Below, piece by piece: positions 25,762 through 34,364 of a stretch of 64,000 nt of DNA. The DNA lies in contig ASZJ01000119.1 of assembly GCA_000416275.1 (NCBI GenBank), forward strand, positions 1 through 64,000. The letters are read 5' to 3'. The stretch's first letter is position 1. Every line of letters starts with the position of its first letter. The DNA is from Osedax symbiont Rs1. Its GTDB lineage: Bacteria > Pseudomonadota > Gammaproteobacteria > Pseudomonadales > Balneatricaceae. Position numbers and translations under genes: made by a program. Under the pieces are notes generated by a model. That model made no database searches. It worked only from the letters and a program-made list of their open reading frames with translations, and was not told the origin of the DNA.

Positions 25762-27903
25762 ATGTCACATATGTTTTTAGCAACTTGCCCAAAGGGTTTT
25801 GAGCCTCTACTTGTCGATGAGTTGATAAGTTTTGGCGCACAAAATGTTAAGCAGGTCGCGGTGGGAGTAGAGTTTTTTGGCGATATCGAGTATGCCTATC
25901 GCGCATGCTTATGGTCTAGAGTCGCGAACCGCGTATTGCTACCGCTATTATCGGATAATGTCGAAAGTGCAGATGAGCTATATACTGCAATTCAAAGCAT
26001 TGATTGGCTAGAACATATGGAGCCAACTAATAGTTTGGCGATCAGTTTTACCGGCAGTTCTAGGGCGATTAATAATACCCATTTCGGCGCCTTGAAGGTA
26101 AAAGATGCGATTGTCGATCAATTTAGAGACAGTACTGGGGTGAGGCCTACGATTGAGCGCGAGACTCCAGATATTCGCATTCATACGCATTTGTATCGCG
26201 GTAAACTCTCTGTTTCTTTGGATTTGTCGGGATCTAGTTTGCACCGTCGCGGCTATCGATTATTTGCCGGAACAGCGCCGCTAAAAGAAAATTTAGCCGC
26301 TGCTTTACTGCTGCGCGCAGGATGGCCAAAAATTAAAAATGAATTTAAGCAGGTATTTGATCCACTGTGTGGTTCGGGCACGCTACTGATTGAAGCGGCG
26401 ATGATGGCCGCTGATATAGCGCCGGGTCTTGATAAAGCTCACTGGGGATTTGTGCGCTGGAAGAAGCACGATGAAGCGTTATGGGATTCATTATTACAAG
26501 AAGCTGAAAAACGTCGCACGATTGGTCTCGCTGAAAATGAAGTGACTTTTGTCGGCGCAGATATTGATGCGCGAGTGTTAGAAAATGCGACCGCCAACAG
26601 TAAAAATGTCGGACTAGAAGAGCTTATTCAATACAAGGTGGGTGCTGTAGAGAAAATGACCCCACCCACCGATGCCCCAGGATTATTAATTACCAATCCC
26701 CCCTACGGTGAGCGGCTCGGAGATAGCTCGACGCTGATGTTTATGTACCGAACCATTGGCGATCAGTTGAAGCTACAATTTCGCGGTTGGAAGGCCTCTA
26801 TTTTTAGTGGCAATCCGGACCTGTGCCAAGTCATTGGTCTCAAGCCCGATAAAGTATATAAACTAAACAATGGACCGTTGGAAAGTAAGCTATTCAACTA
26901 TCATATTTATGCAGAGCGTCATGACGAGCAGGAGCCAGCAGTAGAGGTTGAACCTCTGTCTGAGGCCGGGCAAATGTTTGCCAATCGGTTGCAGAAAAAT
27001 CTTAAAACCTTATCCAAGTGGCGTAAAAAACAGCAGATAACAGCCTATCGCTTGTACGATGCAGATATCCCTGAATACGCAGTGGCGATTGATGTTTATG
27101 GAGACTGGGTGCATGTTCAAGAGTATGCACCGCCGAAAAGTATCGACCCGGTTAAGGTTTTTGAGCGTTTAAAAGATGTGATGGCTGCGGTGCCCCAAGT
27201 GCTTGGTATTAATGCTAAAAGAGTAGTGCTTAAACAGCGTAAGCGTCAAAGTGGTACCCAGCAATATGAGAAACATGGTCATTTGGGTAAGTTCTTTGAA
27301 GTACAGGAACACGGTTGTCGTTTTAGAATAAATCTTAGAGATTTTTTAGATACCGGATTGTTTTTAGATCATCGACCGATCCGTCTAGAAATTCAACAGC
27401 AAGCGGCGGATAAAGATTTTCTTAATCTGTTTTCCTATACCAGTTCAGCGTCAGTGCATGCGGGGATAGGCGGAGCAAAATCGACCACCAGTGTCGATAT
27501 GTCAGCAACGTATTTGAGCTGGGCGGCGAAAAATATGGCGATGAATGGCTTTAACGACAGCAGTCATCACTTTATTCAAGCAGATTGTTTGCAGTGGTTA
27601 AAGAAGCAGCGCCAGCCCGCTTACGATTTGATCTTTATGGATCCACCGACATTCTCCAATTCTAAGCGAATGCAAGATGTGATGGATATTCAAAGAGATC
27701 ACGTGCGGATGATCAGCAGTAGCATGAGATTGTTACGCCATGACGGAGTGATGATTTTTTCCAATAACTACCGTAAGTTCAAACTGGATTATGAGTTGTT
27801 AAGCGCCTTCGATGTGCAGGATATTACCGATAGAACTATCGATCCGGATTTTAAGCGCAATAGTCGCATTCACAAGTGTTTTGAAATTCGTCACAAAGAG
27901 TGA
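25762..27903 (+). CDS. rlmL: Bifunctional 23S rRNA methyltransferase RlmKL (m2G2445 and m7G2069)
   Basis: A 713-aa two-enzyme fusion. The N-terminal half has a THUMP domain (about 45-155) and the RlmL methyltransferase with VFDPLCGSGTLLIEAAM (near residue 196) and the catalytic ITNPPYGERLG (near 310). The C-terminal half is RlmK, with FLDTGLFLDHRPIR (near 530), FLNLFSYTSSASVHA (near 553) and YDLIFMDPPTFSNSK (near 620). Together they modify G2445 and G2069 near the peptidyl-transferase centre. Length matches E. coli RlmKL (702 aa). A perfect hairpin (TGGGCAGTG/CACTGCCCA at 27982-28003) follows without a T tract. Confidence 0.96.
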   Translation: MSHMFLATCPKGFEPLLVDELISFGAQNVKQVAVGVEFFGDIEYAYRACLWSRVANRVLLPLLSDNVESADELYTAIQSIDWLEHMEPTNSLAISFTGSSRAINNTHFGALKVKDAIVDQFRDSTGVRPTIERETPDIRIHTHLYRGKLSVSLDLSGSSLHRRGYRLFAGTAPLKENLAAALLLRAGWPKIKNEFKQVFDPLCGSGTLLIEAAMMAADIAPGLDKAHWGFVRWKKHDEALWDSLLQEAEKRRTIGLAENEVTFVGADIDARVLENATANSKNVGLEELIQYKVGAVEKMTPPTDAPGLLITNPPYGERLGDSSTLMFMYRTIGDQLKLQFRGWKASIFSGNPDLCQVIGLKPDKVYKLNNGPLESKLFNYHIYAERHDEQEPAVEVEPLSEAGQMFANRLQKNLKTLSKWRKKQQITAYRLYDADIPEYAVAIDVYGDWVHVQEYAPPKSIDPVKVFERLKDVMAAVPQVLGINAKRVVLKQRKRQSGTQQYEKHGHLGKFFEVQEHGCRFRINLRDFLDTGLFLDHRPIRLEIQQQAADKDFLNLFSYTSSASVHAGIGGAKSTTSVDMSATYLSWAAKNMAMNGFNDSSHHFIQADCLQWLKKQRQPAYDLIFMDPPTFSNSKRMQDVMDIQRDHVRMISSSMRLLRHDGVMIFSNNYRKFKLDYELLSAFDVQDITDRTIDPDFKRNSRIHKCFEIRHKE

Positions 27904-28062
27904 TTTGTACCTAGAGCCTGCTCGAATCATCTATCCAAGATTGGGGCTAGGCTGTAGGCGTTCAGGGGATTTCTAAATAGTTGGGCAGTGTTGGCACTGC
28001 CCAGAATGTGAGTTGTTAGCTGATAAAGAGTGATGCTTTGAATTTGCGGACACCGCTAATAT

Positions 28063-28857
28063 TTATATATCATCAAATACTAGTTTGATTATGATCCGCT
28101 TAATTACATCATAAGTAAGTGGTTTCTTTAATAAGGCCGATACACCAGAGCTTTCGATGGCAGCCAGTGAGGATTTGTTTTGCTCGGAAGTGACCATCAT
28201 AACCGGCACTGATGGCTGAATGGGGTCTAGTCTAATTAGCTCTAGTAACTCTTTGCCATCGACATTTGGCATGTTGTAGTCAGTGACCACTAAATCAAAA
28301 TGTTGGGTTTGAAATATTTCAAAGGCCTGTGCGCCATCTACAGCTTCAACTAATTTGGTGACTCCTAAATTCGTTAAAATATTCTTAAAATACGATCTTG
28401 ATACTTTGCTGTCATCCACCAATAGCACCGATAAATTTTCAAATTCATCGTCGGTAACCTCAGTTTCATAGTCGTCGATGTAATCTAAGGTGCTGTGCAG
28501 TACTTTGCCTAATTCTTTTTCAGTAAAGGGCTTAGGTAAAATACCGATGGCACCTGCTTGGCGAACCGGTTCTAAATAGCGATAGTGGGTTTCAGATGAG
28601 ATTAAGATGAAGGTTGTTTCTTGTAAACGCTGATCATCACGCATTTTACTGACAATGTCAGTCCCAGTCATATCGGGTAAGTGCATGGAGCTCATCACTA
28701 TGTCAGGTACTTGGTTGGCCATAAAATCTAAAGCGTCTTGGCCGCAAGTGCACTCTTCAACTTCGGTGATTTCGAATTTAGCGAGATTTTTTAAAATAAT
28801 AGATCTTTGCAGATTAGATGGCTCTACTAAAACTACTAAAAGGTTGCTTAAATTCAT
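28063..28857 (-). CDS. Two-receiver response regulator with degenerate first receiver
   Basis: A 264-aa protein made only of two CheY-like receiver domains (about residues 5-122 and 142-262). The second is canonical: LLVDDSKVS acidic pair, phosphoacceptor Asp in VVTDYNMP, Thr/Ser in MVTSE and Lys in LLKKP. The first is degenerate: the acidic pair reads VEPS and the phosphoacceptor position is Ser (VMSSMHLP), while the Lys in LPKPFT is kept. There is no output domain, so it would act by protein contact in a phosphorelay or chemotaxis-like pathway. No kinase is adjacent. It is divergent from the MFS gene. Confidence 0.88.
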   Translation of the reverse strand: MNLSNLLVVLVEPSNLQRSIILKNLAKFEITEVEECTCGQDALDFMANQVPDIVMSSMHLPDMTGTDIVSKMRDDQRLQETTFILISSETHYRYLEPVRQAGAIGILPKPFTEKELGKVLHSTLDYIDDYETEVTDDEFENLSVLLVDDSKVSRSYFKNILTNLGVTKLVEAVDGAQAFEIFQTQHFDLVVTDYNMPNVDGKELLELIRLDPIQPSVPVMMVTSEQNKSSLAAIESSGVSALLKKPLTYDVIKRIIIKLVFDDI

Positions 28858-29278
28858 GTATGTTCTCGTAGCAATGGAAATGGAAATAATAAGGCAGGCT
28901 AAACCGTTAACTATACAATGACTAAAAGCAAAGCCGTTAAATATACACCTACATTAATTATAGTTCATAAAACTGATGATCCTAGTAATTTTTTGAATAA
29001 TCCATAACATTTGCATTTATTTTCCTGTAAGTTGACCTAACCTTCTAATTAAGGTCAAAAAATAGCTGTTTTATACTGATTTTAATGCATTGAAGTGAGG
29101 TTCACGCATTGCTAATCATGATGCAGGGTTTCAGCTCAACGCAAAAAAATATAGCAGATATCCGAAAGTCATTGCTATGCGAATTTTTTTTAAACTATTA
29201 CTCGCTGAATATAACAAACTGTAAATCGTGAATTTTCCTAACTAGATCAATTAAAAATAATAACACTTAACATTTGAG
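28858..29278. other. AT-rich intergenic region, divergent promoters expected
   Basis: 421 bases between divergent genes. I see no coding sequence, RNA gene or convincing repeat. Confidence 0.4.
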
Positions 29279-30466
29279 ATGATTTTACCAATGAATAGAA
29301 CTGTCTTCATTCTTTCGCTGTGTCAGGCATTGTTGGGCACAGGTAATATTTTATTGATCGCCATGGCGGCTTTAATAGGCCAGAGTTTAGCGCCAACGGA
29401 TGCGTTGATTACTTTCCCATTGGCGCTGCAGTTTGTCGGTTTGATGAGCGCGACTATTCCAGCATCGCTGATTATGCATAAATTGGGTAGGCGAAAAGGT
29501 TTTTATTTAGGAAATGCGCTGGGAATATTAGGGGCGCTGGGCTGTACTGCGGCGCTCTTTCTACACAGTTTTGTCGGCTTTTGTATGGGCTCATTTTTGC
29601 TTGGGGTCGGAATAGGTTTTGGAACTTTGTATCGATTCGCCGCGATTGATTCCTGTGCACCGGAGCAAAAGAGCAGAGCTATTTCATTTGTGATGCTAGG
29701 TGGGGTGCTCGCCGCCTTTTTAGGGCCGGCTCTGGCGGTAGAAAGTAAAGATTGGATAGCCGATTATCCTTTTACTGGCTCGTTTTTAGGAGTGGTTGCT
29801 TTAAATGTTTTGGCATTTGCTTTGCTAACTAGGGCTGAATTTCCCGAGTATATGTCCGGGTCAAAAGTGCAGCTTGTTGCCAGACCTCTGTTGGAAATTA
29901 TCAGCCAACCTATCTTTATATTATCGGTGGTTGCCGCCACGGTAGGTTATGTGGTGATGAATTTGCTGATGTCCGCAACTCCTCTCGCTATGCATCATCA
30001 TGGTTTTACCTTCACCGATTCAGCCTGGGTCATTCAATGGCACGTGCTCGGTATGTTTTTACCATCGTTTATCACTCCAAAATTGATTCGAAAATTTGGT
30101 GCGGTAGTGCTTACCCAAACTGGCGCAGTACTTATTTTGCTCTGTATCGCAGTCAATTATGACGGGCAGAGTCTCTGGCACTTTTGGGCTGGGTTAGTGC
30201 TGTTAGGGTTAGGTTGGAACTTTATGTTTATCAGCGCCACGCACTTGGTTACTTCTGCTTATGAGCCACATGAAAAAGCTAAAACTCAAGCGGCCAATGA
30301 ATTCATACTCTTTTCGATGGTCACTGTCTCAGCTTTAAGTTCAGGTTGGTTGGAAGCGACGATTGGCTGGACAAAAATGAATTTACTAATGATTGTTGTA
30401 GTGGTCATTTCTATCTTGGTAGTGTGGTTTTTTTCCCGTAAAATACCCGCGCAAGCGATACATTAA
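29279..30466 (+). CDS. Major facilitator superfamily transporter
   Basis: A 395-aa membrane protein with about 12 hydrophobic segments. The MFS loop signature between segments 2 and 3 is visible as HKLGRRKGFYLGN (near residue 67). The substrate cannot be inferred; it resembles MFS members annotated only as permeases. No good RBS precedes ATG 29279; ATG 29291 is an alternative. A small gene follows 17 bases later and is likely cotranscribed. Confidence 0.85.
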   Translation: MILPMNRTVFILSLCQALLGTGNILLIAMAALIGQSLAPTDALITFPLALQFVGLMSATIPASLIMHKLGRRKGFYLGNALGILGALGCTAALFLHSFVGFCMGSFLLGVGIGFGTLYRFAAIDSCAPEQKSRAISFVMLGGVLAAFLGPALAVESKDWIADYPFTGSFLGVVALNVLAFALLTRAEFPEYMSGSKVQLVARPLLEIISQPIFILSVVAATVGYVVMNLLMSATPLAMHHHGFTFTDSAWVIQWHVLGMFLPSFITPKLIRKFGAVVLTQTGAVLILLCIAVNYDGQSLWHFWAGLVLLGLGWNFMFISATHLVTSAYEPHEKAKTQAANEFILFSMVTVSALSSGWLEATIGWTKMNLLMIVVVVISILVVWFFSRKIPAQAIH

Positions 30467-30483
30467 TAATAGGGGATTTTGAC

Positions 30484-30672
30484 GTGAAGAGTTTTATCTT
30501 TAGTACCGAAAATGAGCGCGGTGGAGTAATGCTCTGTGACATAGAGACCCTTGAAGATGCTGTCGTATACCTAAATAAGCGCTTTCCCGGGGTGGTAAAA
30601 GTAGAAATGGGTAAAGAGTTTTGGACCTTAGAGGATGGTTTTGAAAAAGAGCAGCTTGTCGTCGATGGTTAG
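30484..30672 (+). CDS. Small conserved-looking protein, unknown function
   Basis: A 62-aa acidic soluble protein (MKSFIFSTENERGGVMLCDI...). GTG start at 30484 with GGGGA 7 bases upstream, which supports translation. I do not recognise a family. It lies 17 bases after the MFS gene and may share its message. Confidence 0.6.
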   Translation: MKSFIFSTENERGGVMLCDIETLEDAVVYLNKRFPGVVKVEMGKEFWTLEDGFEKEQLVVDG

Positions 30673-30812
30673 TAAATAGCCCAGCGGTGGTGCTTGATTG
30701 CCCGCTAGCTAGCAACGGATATATCCACAGAGCTATTCAGTTTTAATTGAGCGCTATTCCCAAACTTGGATGACATCAGCTAGCCGTCCACTGTCGCTAT
30801 GCTGCAGTTAAC

Positions 30813-30879
30813 ATTTTTTAATTCCATCGTAAAACCAATCTCTTACAATCCGTATTCACTTTCAAGCCACGGTTTCAGG
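30813..30879 (+). repeat. Dispersed repeat R2, copy a (upstream of recC)
   Basis: Matches the R2 pattern: TTAATTCCATCGTAAAACCA, TCTTACAATCCGTATTCACT, TTCAAGCCACGGTTTCAGG. It ends directly before the recC start. Confidence 0.75.
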
Positions 30880-30884
30880 GGTCA

Positions 30885-33800
30885 GTGAGTGGATATCCAT
30901 TAGATCATTATGTAGGTGGCTCCTTGTTAAAAGTTTATCACTCTAATTCACTCGATATGCTGCGCGATGTACTCGTAGAAATGATCAGTCGTGAGCCGAT
31001 TAGAGATCCTTTTTCTGCCGAGCAAATACTGGTACAGAGCCCAGGAATGGCGCAGTGGCTGAAACTCGAATTAGCACAGCGTTTAAAAATTGCCGCTAAT
31101 ATTGATTTCCCGCTACCGGCCAGTTTCCTCTGGCGAACATTTTCACAACTGCTGGTCGATGTCCCCGAGCGCTCCGCATACTCAAAGGAGAGTATCAGCT
31201 GGATTTTAATGCGAATTCTGCCCGAGTACTTACCTCAACTAGAGTTTCGGGCCCTCGCCCACTATATGGCGGATGATAAGGCGCCGATTAAGCTTTACCA
31301 GCTGTGTGAAAAAATTGCCGATCTGTTTGATCAATACTTAGTTTATCGGCCGGATTGGATCGCCCAGTGGGAGCAGCAGAATAATGCGCCAGCTGTAGAT
31401 GAGCAGTTGTGGCAGCCGATTTTGTGGCGGGCAATTGTTGCCGATACGCAGCGCAGAAACTTCCCGCATTGGCATCGAGCCAACATGTTTGACGCCTTTA
31501 TTAAAGCGATAGAGAGCTCCTTTGAGGAAAATTCAACGAGTGCTGAATTGCCACAGCGGATTTTTGTGTTTGGTATTTCGGCGCTGCCAGAAAATTATTT
31601 ACAAGCTTTAGTCGCGTTAGGCAAACGCTGCGATATTCATTTAATGGTGGCCAATCCCTGTCGACAATTTTGGAGTGATATTGTCGATAAGCGCTATTTA
31701 GGCAAACTCGCGCGGCGCAACGATCAAGCTGATCAGGCAAAAATTGCCCAGTTAAGTGCCTATGAACAAGGGAATCCACTGCTGGCCTCGATGGGAAAAT
31801 TAGGGCGCGACTATCTGTATATGCTCGGCCAATTGGAGCTCCCAGAGGTGCAGCTGTTCGGCGCTGACGATAACAGCAGTCTCTTAAAATCGATGCAAAG
31901 TGATATTTTATCTTTGCGTAATAGACGCTCCACTACCGAGGATCAGCAAGCCAAAACAGGCTCAGATCAGCAGCGCTTAGCGATCACTCGCAATGATGAT
32001 TCGATCAGCGTGCACTGTTGTCACAGTGCGATGCGTGAAGTAGAAGTTCTGCAAGACCAAATACTGGCAATGCTCGAGCAGGACCCGGCACTTGAGCCCC
32101 GGGATATTATTGTGATGATGCCCGATGTCTCCGCCTACAGCCCTTTTGTGGAAGCGGTATTTGGTCAAGCTAAGCCTCGTCACTATTTGCCTTTTTCGAT
32201 TTCCGATAGAAATGCCCAACAAGAATCGCCGCTGATCGCCAATTTTCTGTCGTTACTGACGATGATAAAAAGCCGCTATGGAGCATCGGATGTGCTGGAG
32301 CTATTATCTTTACCGGCACTGTTGCGACGCTTTGAGTTAGACGAAGCTAAATTTGATCAACTGCGAAATTGGATTTTAGAGTCTGGAATAAAGTGGGGGC
32401 TAGATGCCGACAACCGAGCAGAATTAGCACTGCCCAGCTTTGCGCAAAATAGCTGGCAGTTTGGCCTAGATAGAATGTTTGCCGGCTTTGCTTTAGGTGA
32501 GGTCAATCAAACCTGGCAGGGGATCGCTCCGTATTCGCAAATTGAAGGGCTGGACGCTCCTATTCTCGGCCAGTTGGCTAGTTTCGTCGAGGTGTTGCAA
32601 CGCTGTAAACTAGCCTTTAGTGGCAGCAGTAATATTGTGGAGTGGCTCGCTTTTTTTCATCAGTTGGTCGACGATTTATATCTGCCAGATGACAGTGACT
32701 TAGCGGCCATAGAAATAATTTACACTTGCCTTGAAAAATTACAGACCACGATCGATGAAGTGGATTATCAGCAGTCAATTCCCGCTGAAATAGTACTAGA
32801 TTATTTGCAGCAGAGTTTAACCGCGCAGCGCTCCGGGCAGCGTTTCTTATCCGGACAAATTAACTTTTGTACCTTAATGCCGATGCGCGCCATCCCCTTC
32901 AAAGTAGTCTGTTTGCTGGGGATGAATGATGGCGATTACCCAAGATCAGTTCCCGCTATGGGCTTTGACTTAATGGCCGAGCACGGCCGCAAAGGGGATC
33001 GGTCGAGACGCGACGACGACCGATATCTATTTCTAGAGGCGCTATTGTCGGCAACTGCTAAATTGTATGTTAGCTATGTCGGACGCTCGATTGCCGATAA
33101 TAGCTCCCGGGCGCCCTCGGTGTTGATTAGCGAACTTTTAGAGTACGCACAGCAGGGCTATTTTTTAGAGCCAGATGAAGGTAGCGAAGGTTCGCAGGCT
33201 GCGCATGACTCTTTATTAGCTGCGGCTAACAGCTCTTCATCGACAAAAGCTGAAGGCTTTTTATTGTCTGAGGCTAAAGGCTCTTTATTAGTCGAAGCTG
33301 AAGGCTCCGATGCAACTGGCGGGCAGCTGGTATTAAAAATTCAGCAGCAGAGCGCGCAGCTGCTACAGCAGTTGATTTTAGAGCACCCTTTAACGGCTTA
33401 TCACCGACGCTATTTTGAGCAGCACAGCCGTTTTTTTAGCTACGCAGAACAATGGTTACCTATAGCTGACACCGTTCCTACTCAGCAGGGGGCCAATTTC
33501 ATCCAAACCTTACCAGCGAGCGAGCTTGAAAGCTTAGCGTTAACCTCACTGGTTAGTTTTTTTCGTCAGCCAGTGCGCTATTTCTTGCAACATAAACTGC
33601 AAGTTAACTTTGTCGATGATGCAGTTATGGTGGAAGACGAAGAGCCCTTTGCGCTCGCGGGCTTAGATAACTATATATTACGTGATCGATTGCTGCAGAG
33701 CGCATTATTGGAAAAAGATCTGCTCGGCTTTAACGATTACCTGGGCGCCTCAGGTTTGCTGCCCATCGGCCACGCCGGCAGCAAGCTGCTGAGTAAAAAT

Positions 33801-34364
33801 CTGCAGGATGCCACTGAGCTAGCAGAAAAAGTAGCGCCGTTGATCACCGGTACTAAACGCCGGTTAAGCTTCGATTTAGAGATAGATAATTTGCAATTAC
33901 AAGGATGGATCGAGCCACTTTATGAGATCGGGGTGGTTAAATACAGTGCGGCCAATAGCAGTGGGCGCAGCTACATCTGCACTTGGGTTGAGCATCTAGC
34001 CGCCTGCGCAAATGGCTGTGATCACGCTACTTATTTTAGAGCTATAAACCAACAATTTCACTTTAGAGCGGTGGCTACAGAGCAGGCGATCGACTATTTG
34101 ACCGAGTTGCTTCAGTTGTACCGACAAGGGCTGCAGAAGCCGCTTAGCTGGTTGCCAGATTTAGGTTGGCAGCTATTTAATGCTGATGATCTCACGGTGT
34201 TTTTACGCGACGTAGAAAGCAATTACAATAATTTTGCAGATCCTTATATTCAGCGAGTGTTTCCTAAATGGCAAAACATCAGCAGTGGTTTGATGGCGGT
34301 AAATCAGCAGATACTGGCACCTCTCGCCGAGTATTTAGTGATAGATAGTGAGGGGGATGAGTGA
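30885..34364 (+). CDS. recC: Exodeoxyribonuclease V subunit RecC
   Basis: A 1159-aa subunit of the RecBCD helicase-nuclease, holding the Chi-recognition tunnel and pin. Conserved segments are LLKVYHSNSLDMLRDVL, ILVQSPGMAQWLKLELAQ, IAANIDFPLPASFLWR, the FLSGQINFCTLMPMRAIPFK block and GDRSRRDDDRYLFLEALLSA. Homology begins at about residue 14; GTG 30885 is taken as start, but TTG 30924 (AGGTGG just upstream) is a real alternative, and R2 copy a abuts the start. A low-complexity insertion with repeated SLL/EAKG-type units lies at about residues 772-812. The stop overlaps recB by one base. With recB and recD it forms a full Chi-dependent recombination machine. Confidence 0.95.
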   Translation: MSGYPLDHYVGGSLLKVYHSNSLDMLRDVLVEMISREPIRDPFSAEQILVQSPGMAQWLKLELAQRLKIAANIDFPLPASFLWRTFSQLLVDVPERSAYSKESISWILMRILPEYLPQLEFRALAHYMADDKAPIKLYQLCEKIADLFDQYLVYRPDWIAQWEQQNNAPAVDEQLWQPILWRAIVADTQRRNFPHWHRANMFDAFIKAIESSFEENSTSAELPQRIFVFGISALPENYLQALVALGKRCDIHLMVANPCRQFWSDIVDKRYLGKLARRNDQADQAKIAQLSAYEQGNPLLASMGKLGRDYLYMLGQLELPEVQLFGADDNSSLLKSMQSDILSLRNRRSTTEDQQAKTGSDQQRLAITRNDDSISVHCCHSAMREVEVLQDQILAMLEQDPALEPRDIIVMMPDVSAYSPFVEAVFGQAKPRHYLPFSISDRNAQQESPLIANFLSLLTMIKSRYGASDVLELLSLPALLRRFELDEAKFDQLRNWILESGIKWGLDADNRAELALPSFAQNSWQFGLDRMFAGFALGEVNQTWQGIAPYSQIEGLDAPILGQLASFVEVLQRCKLAFSGSSNIVEWLAFFHQLVDDLYLPDDSDLAAIEIIYTCLEKLQTTIDEVDYQQSIPAEIVLDYLQQSLTAQRSGQRFLSGQINFCTLMPMRAIPFKVVCLLGMNDGDYPRSVPAMGFDLMAEHGRKGDRSRRDDDRYLFLEALLSATAKLYVSYVGRSIADNSSRAPSVLISELLEYAQQGYFLEPDEGSEGSQAAHDSLLAAANSSSSTKAEGFLLSEAKGSLLVEAEGSDATGGQLVLKIQQQSAQLLQQLILEHPLTAYHRRYFEQHSRFFSYAEQWLPIADTVPTQQGANFIQTLPASELESLALTSLVSFFRQPVRYFLQHKLQVNFVDDAVMVEDEEPFALAGLDNYILRDRLLQSALLEKDLLGFNDYLGASGLLPIGHAGSKLLSKNLQDATELAEKVAPLITGTKRRLSFDLEIDNLQLQGWIEPLYEIGVVKYSAANSSGRSYICTWVEHLAACANGCDHATYFRAINQQFHFRAVATEQAIDYLTELLQLYRQGLQKPLSWLPDLGWQLFNADDLTVFLRDVESNYNNFADPYIQRVFPKWQNISSGLMAVNQQILAPLAEYLVIDSEGDE

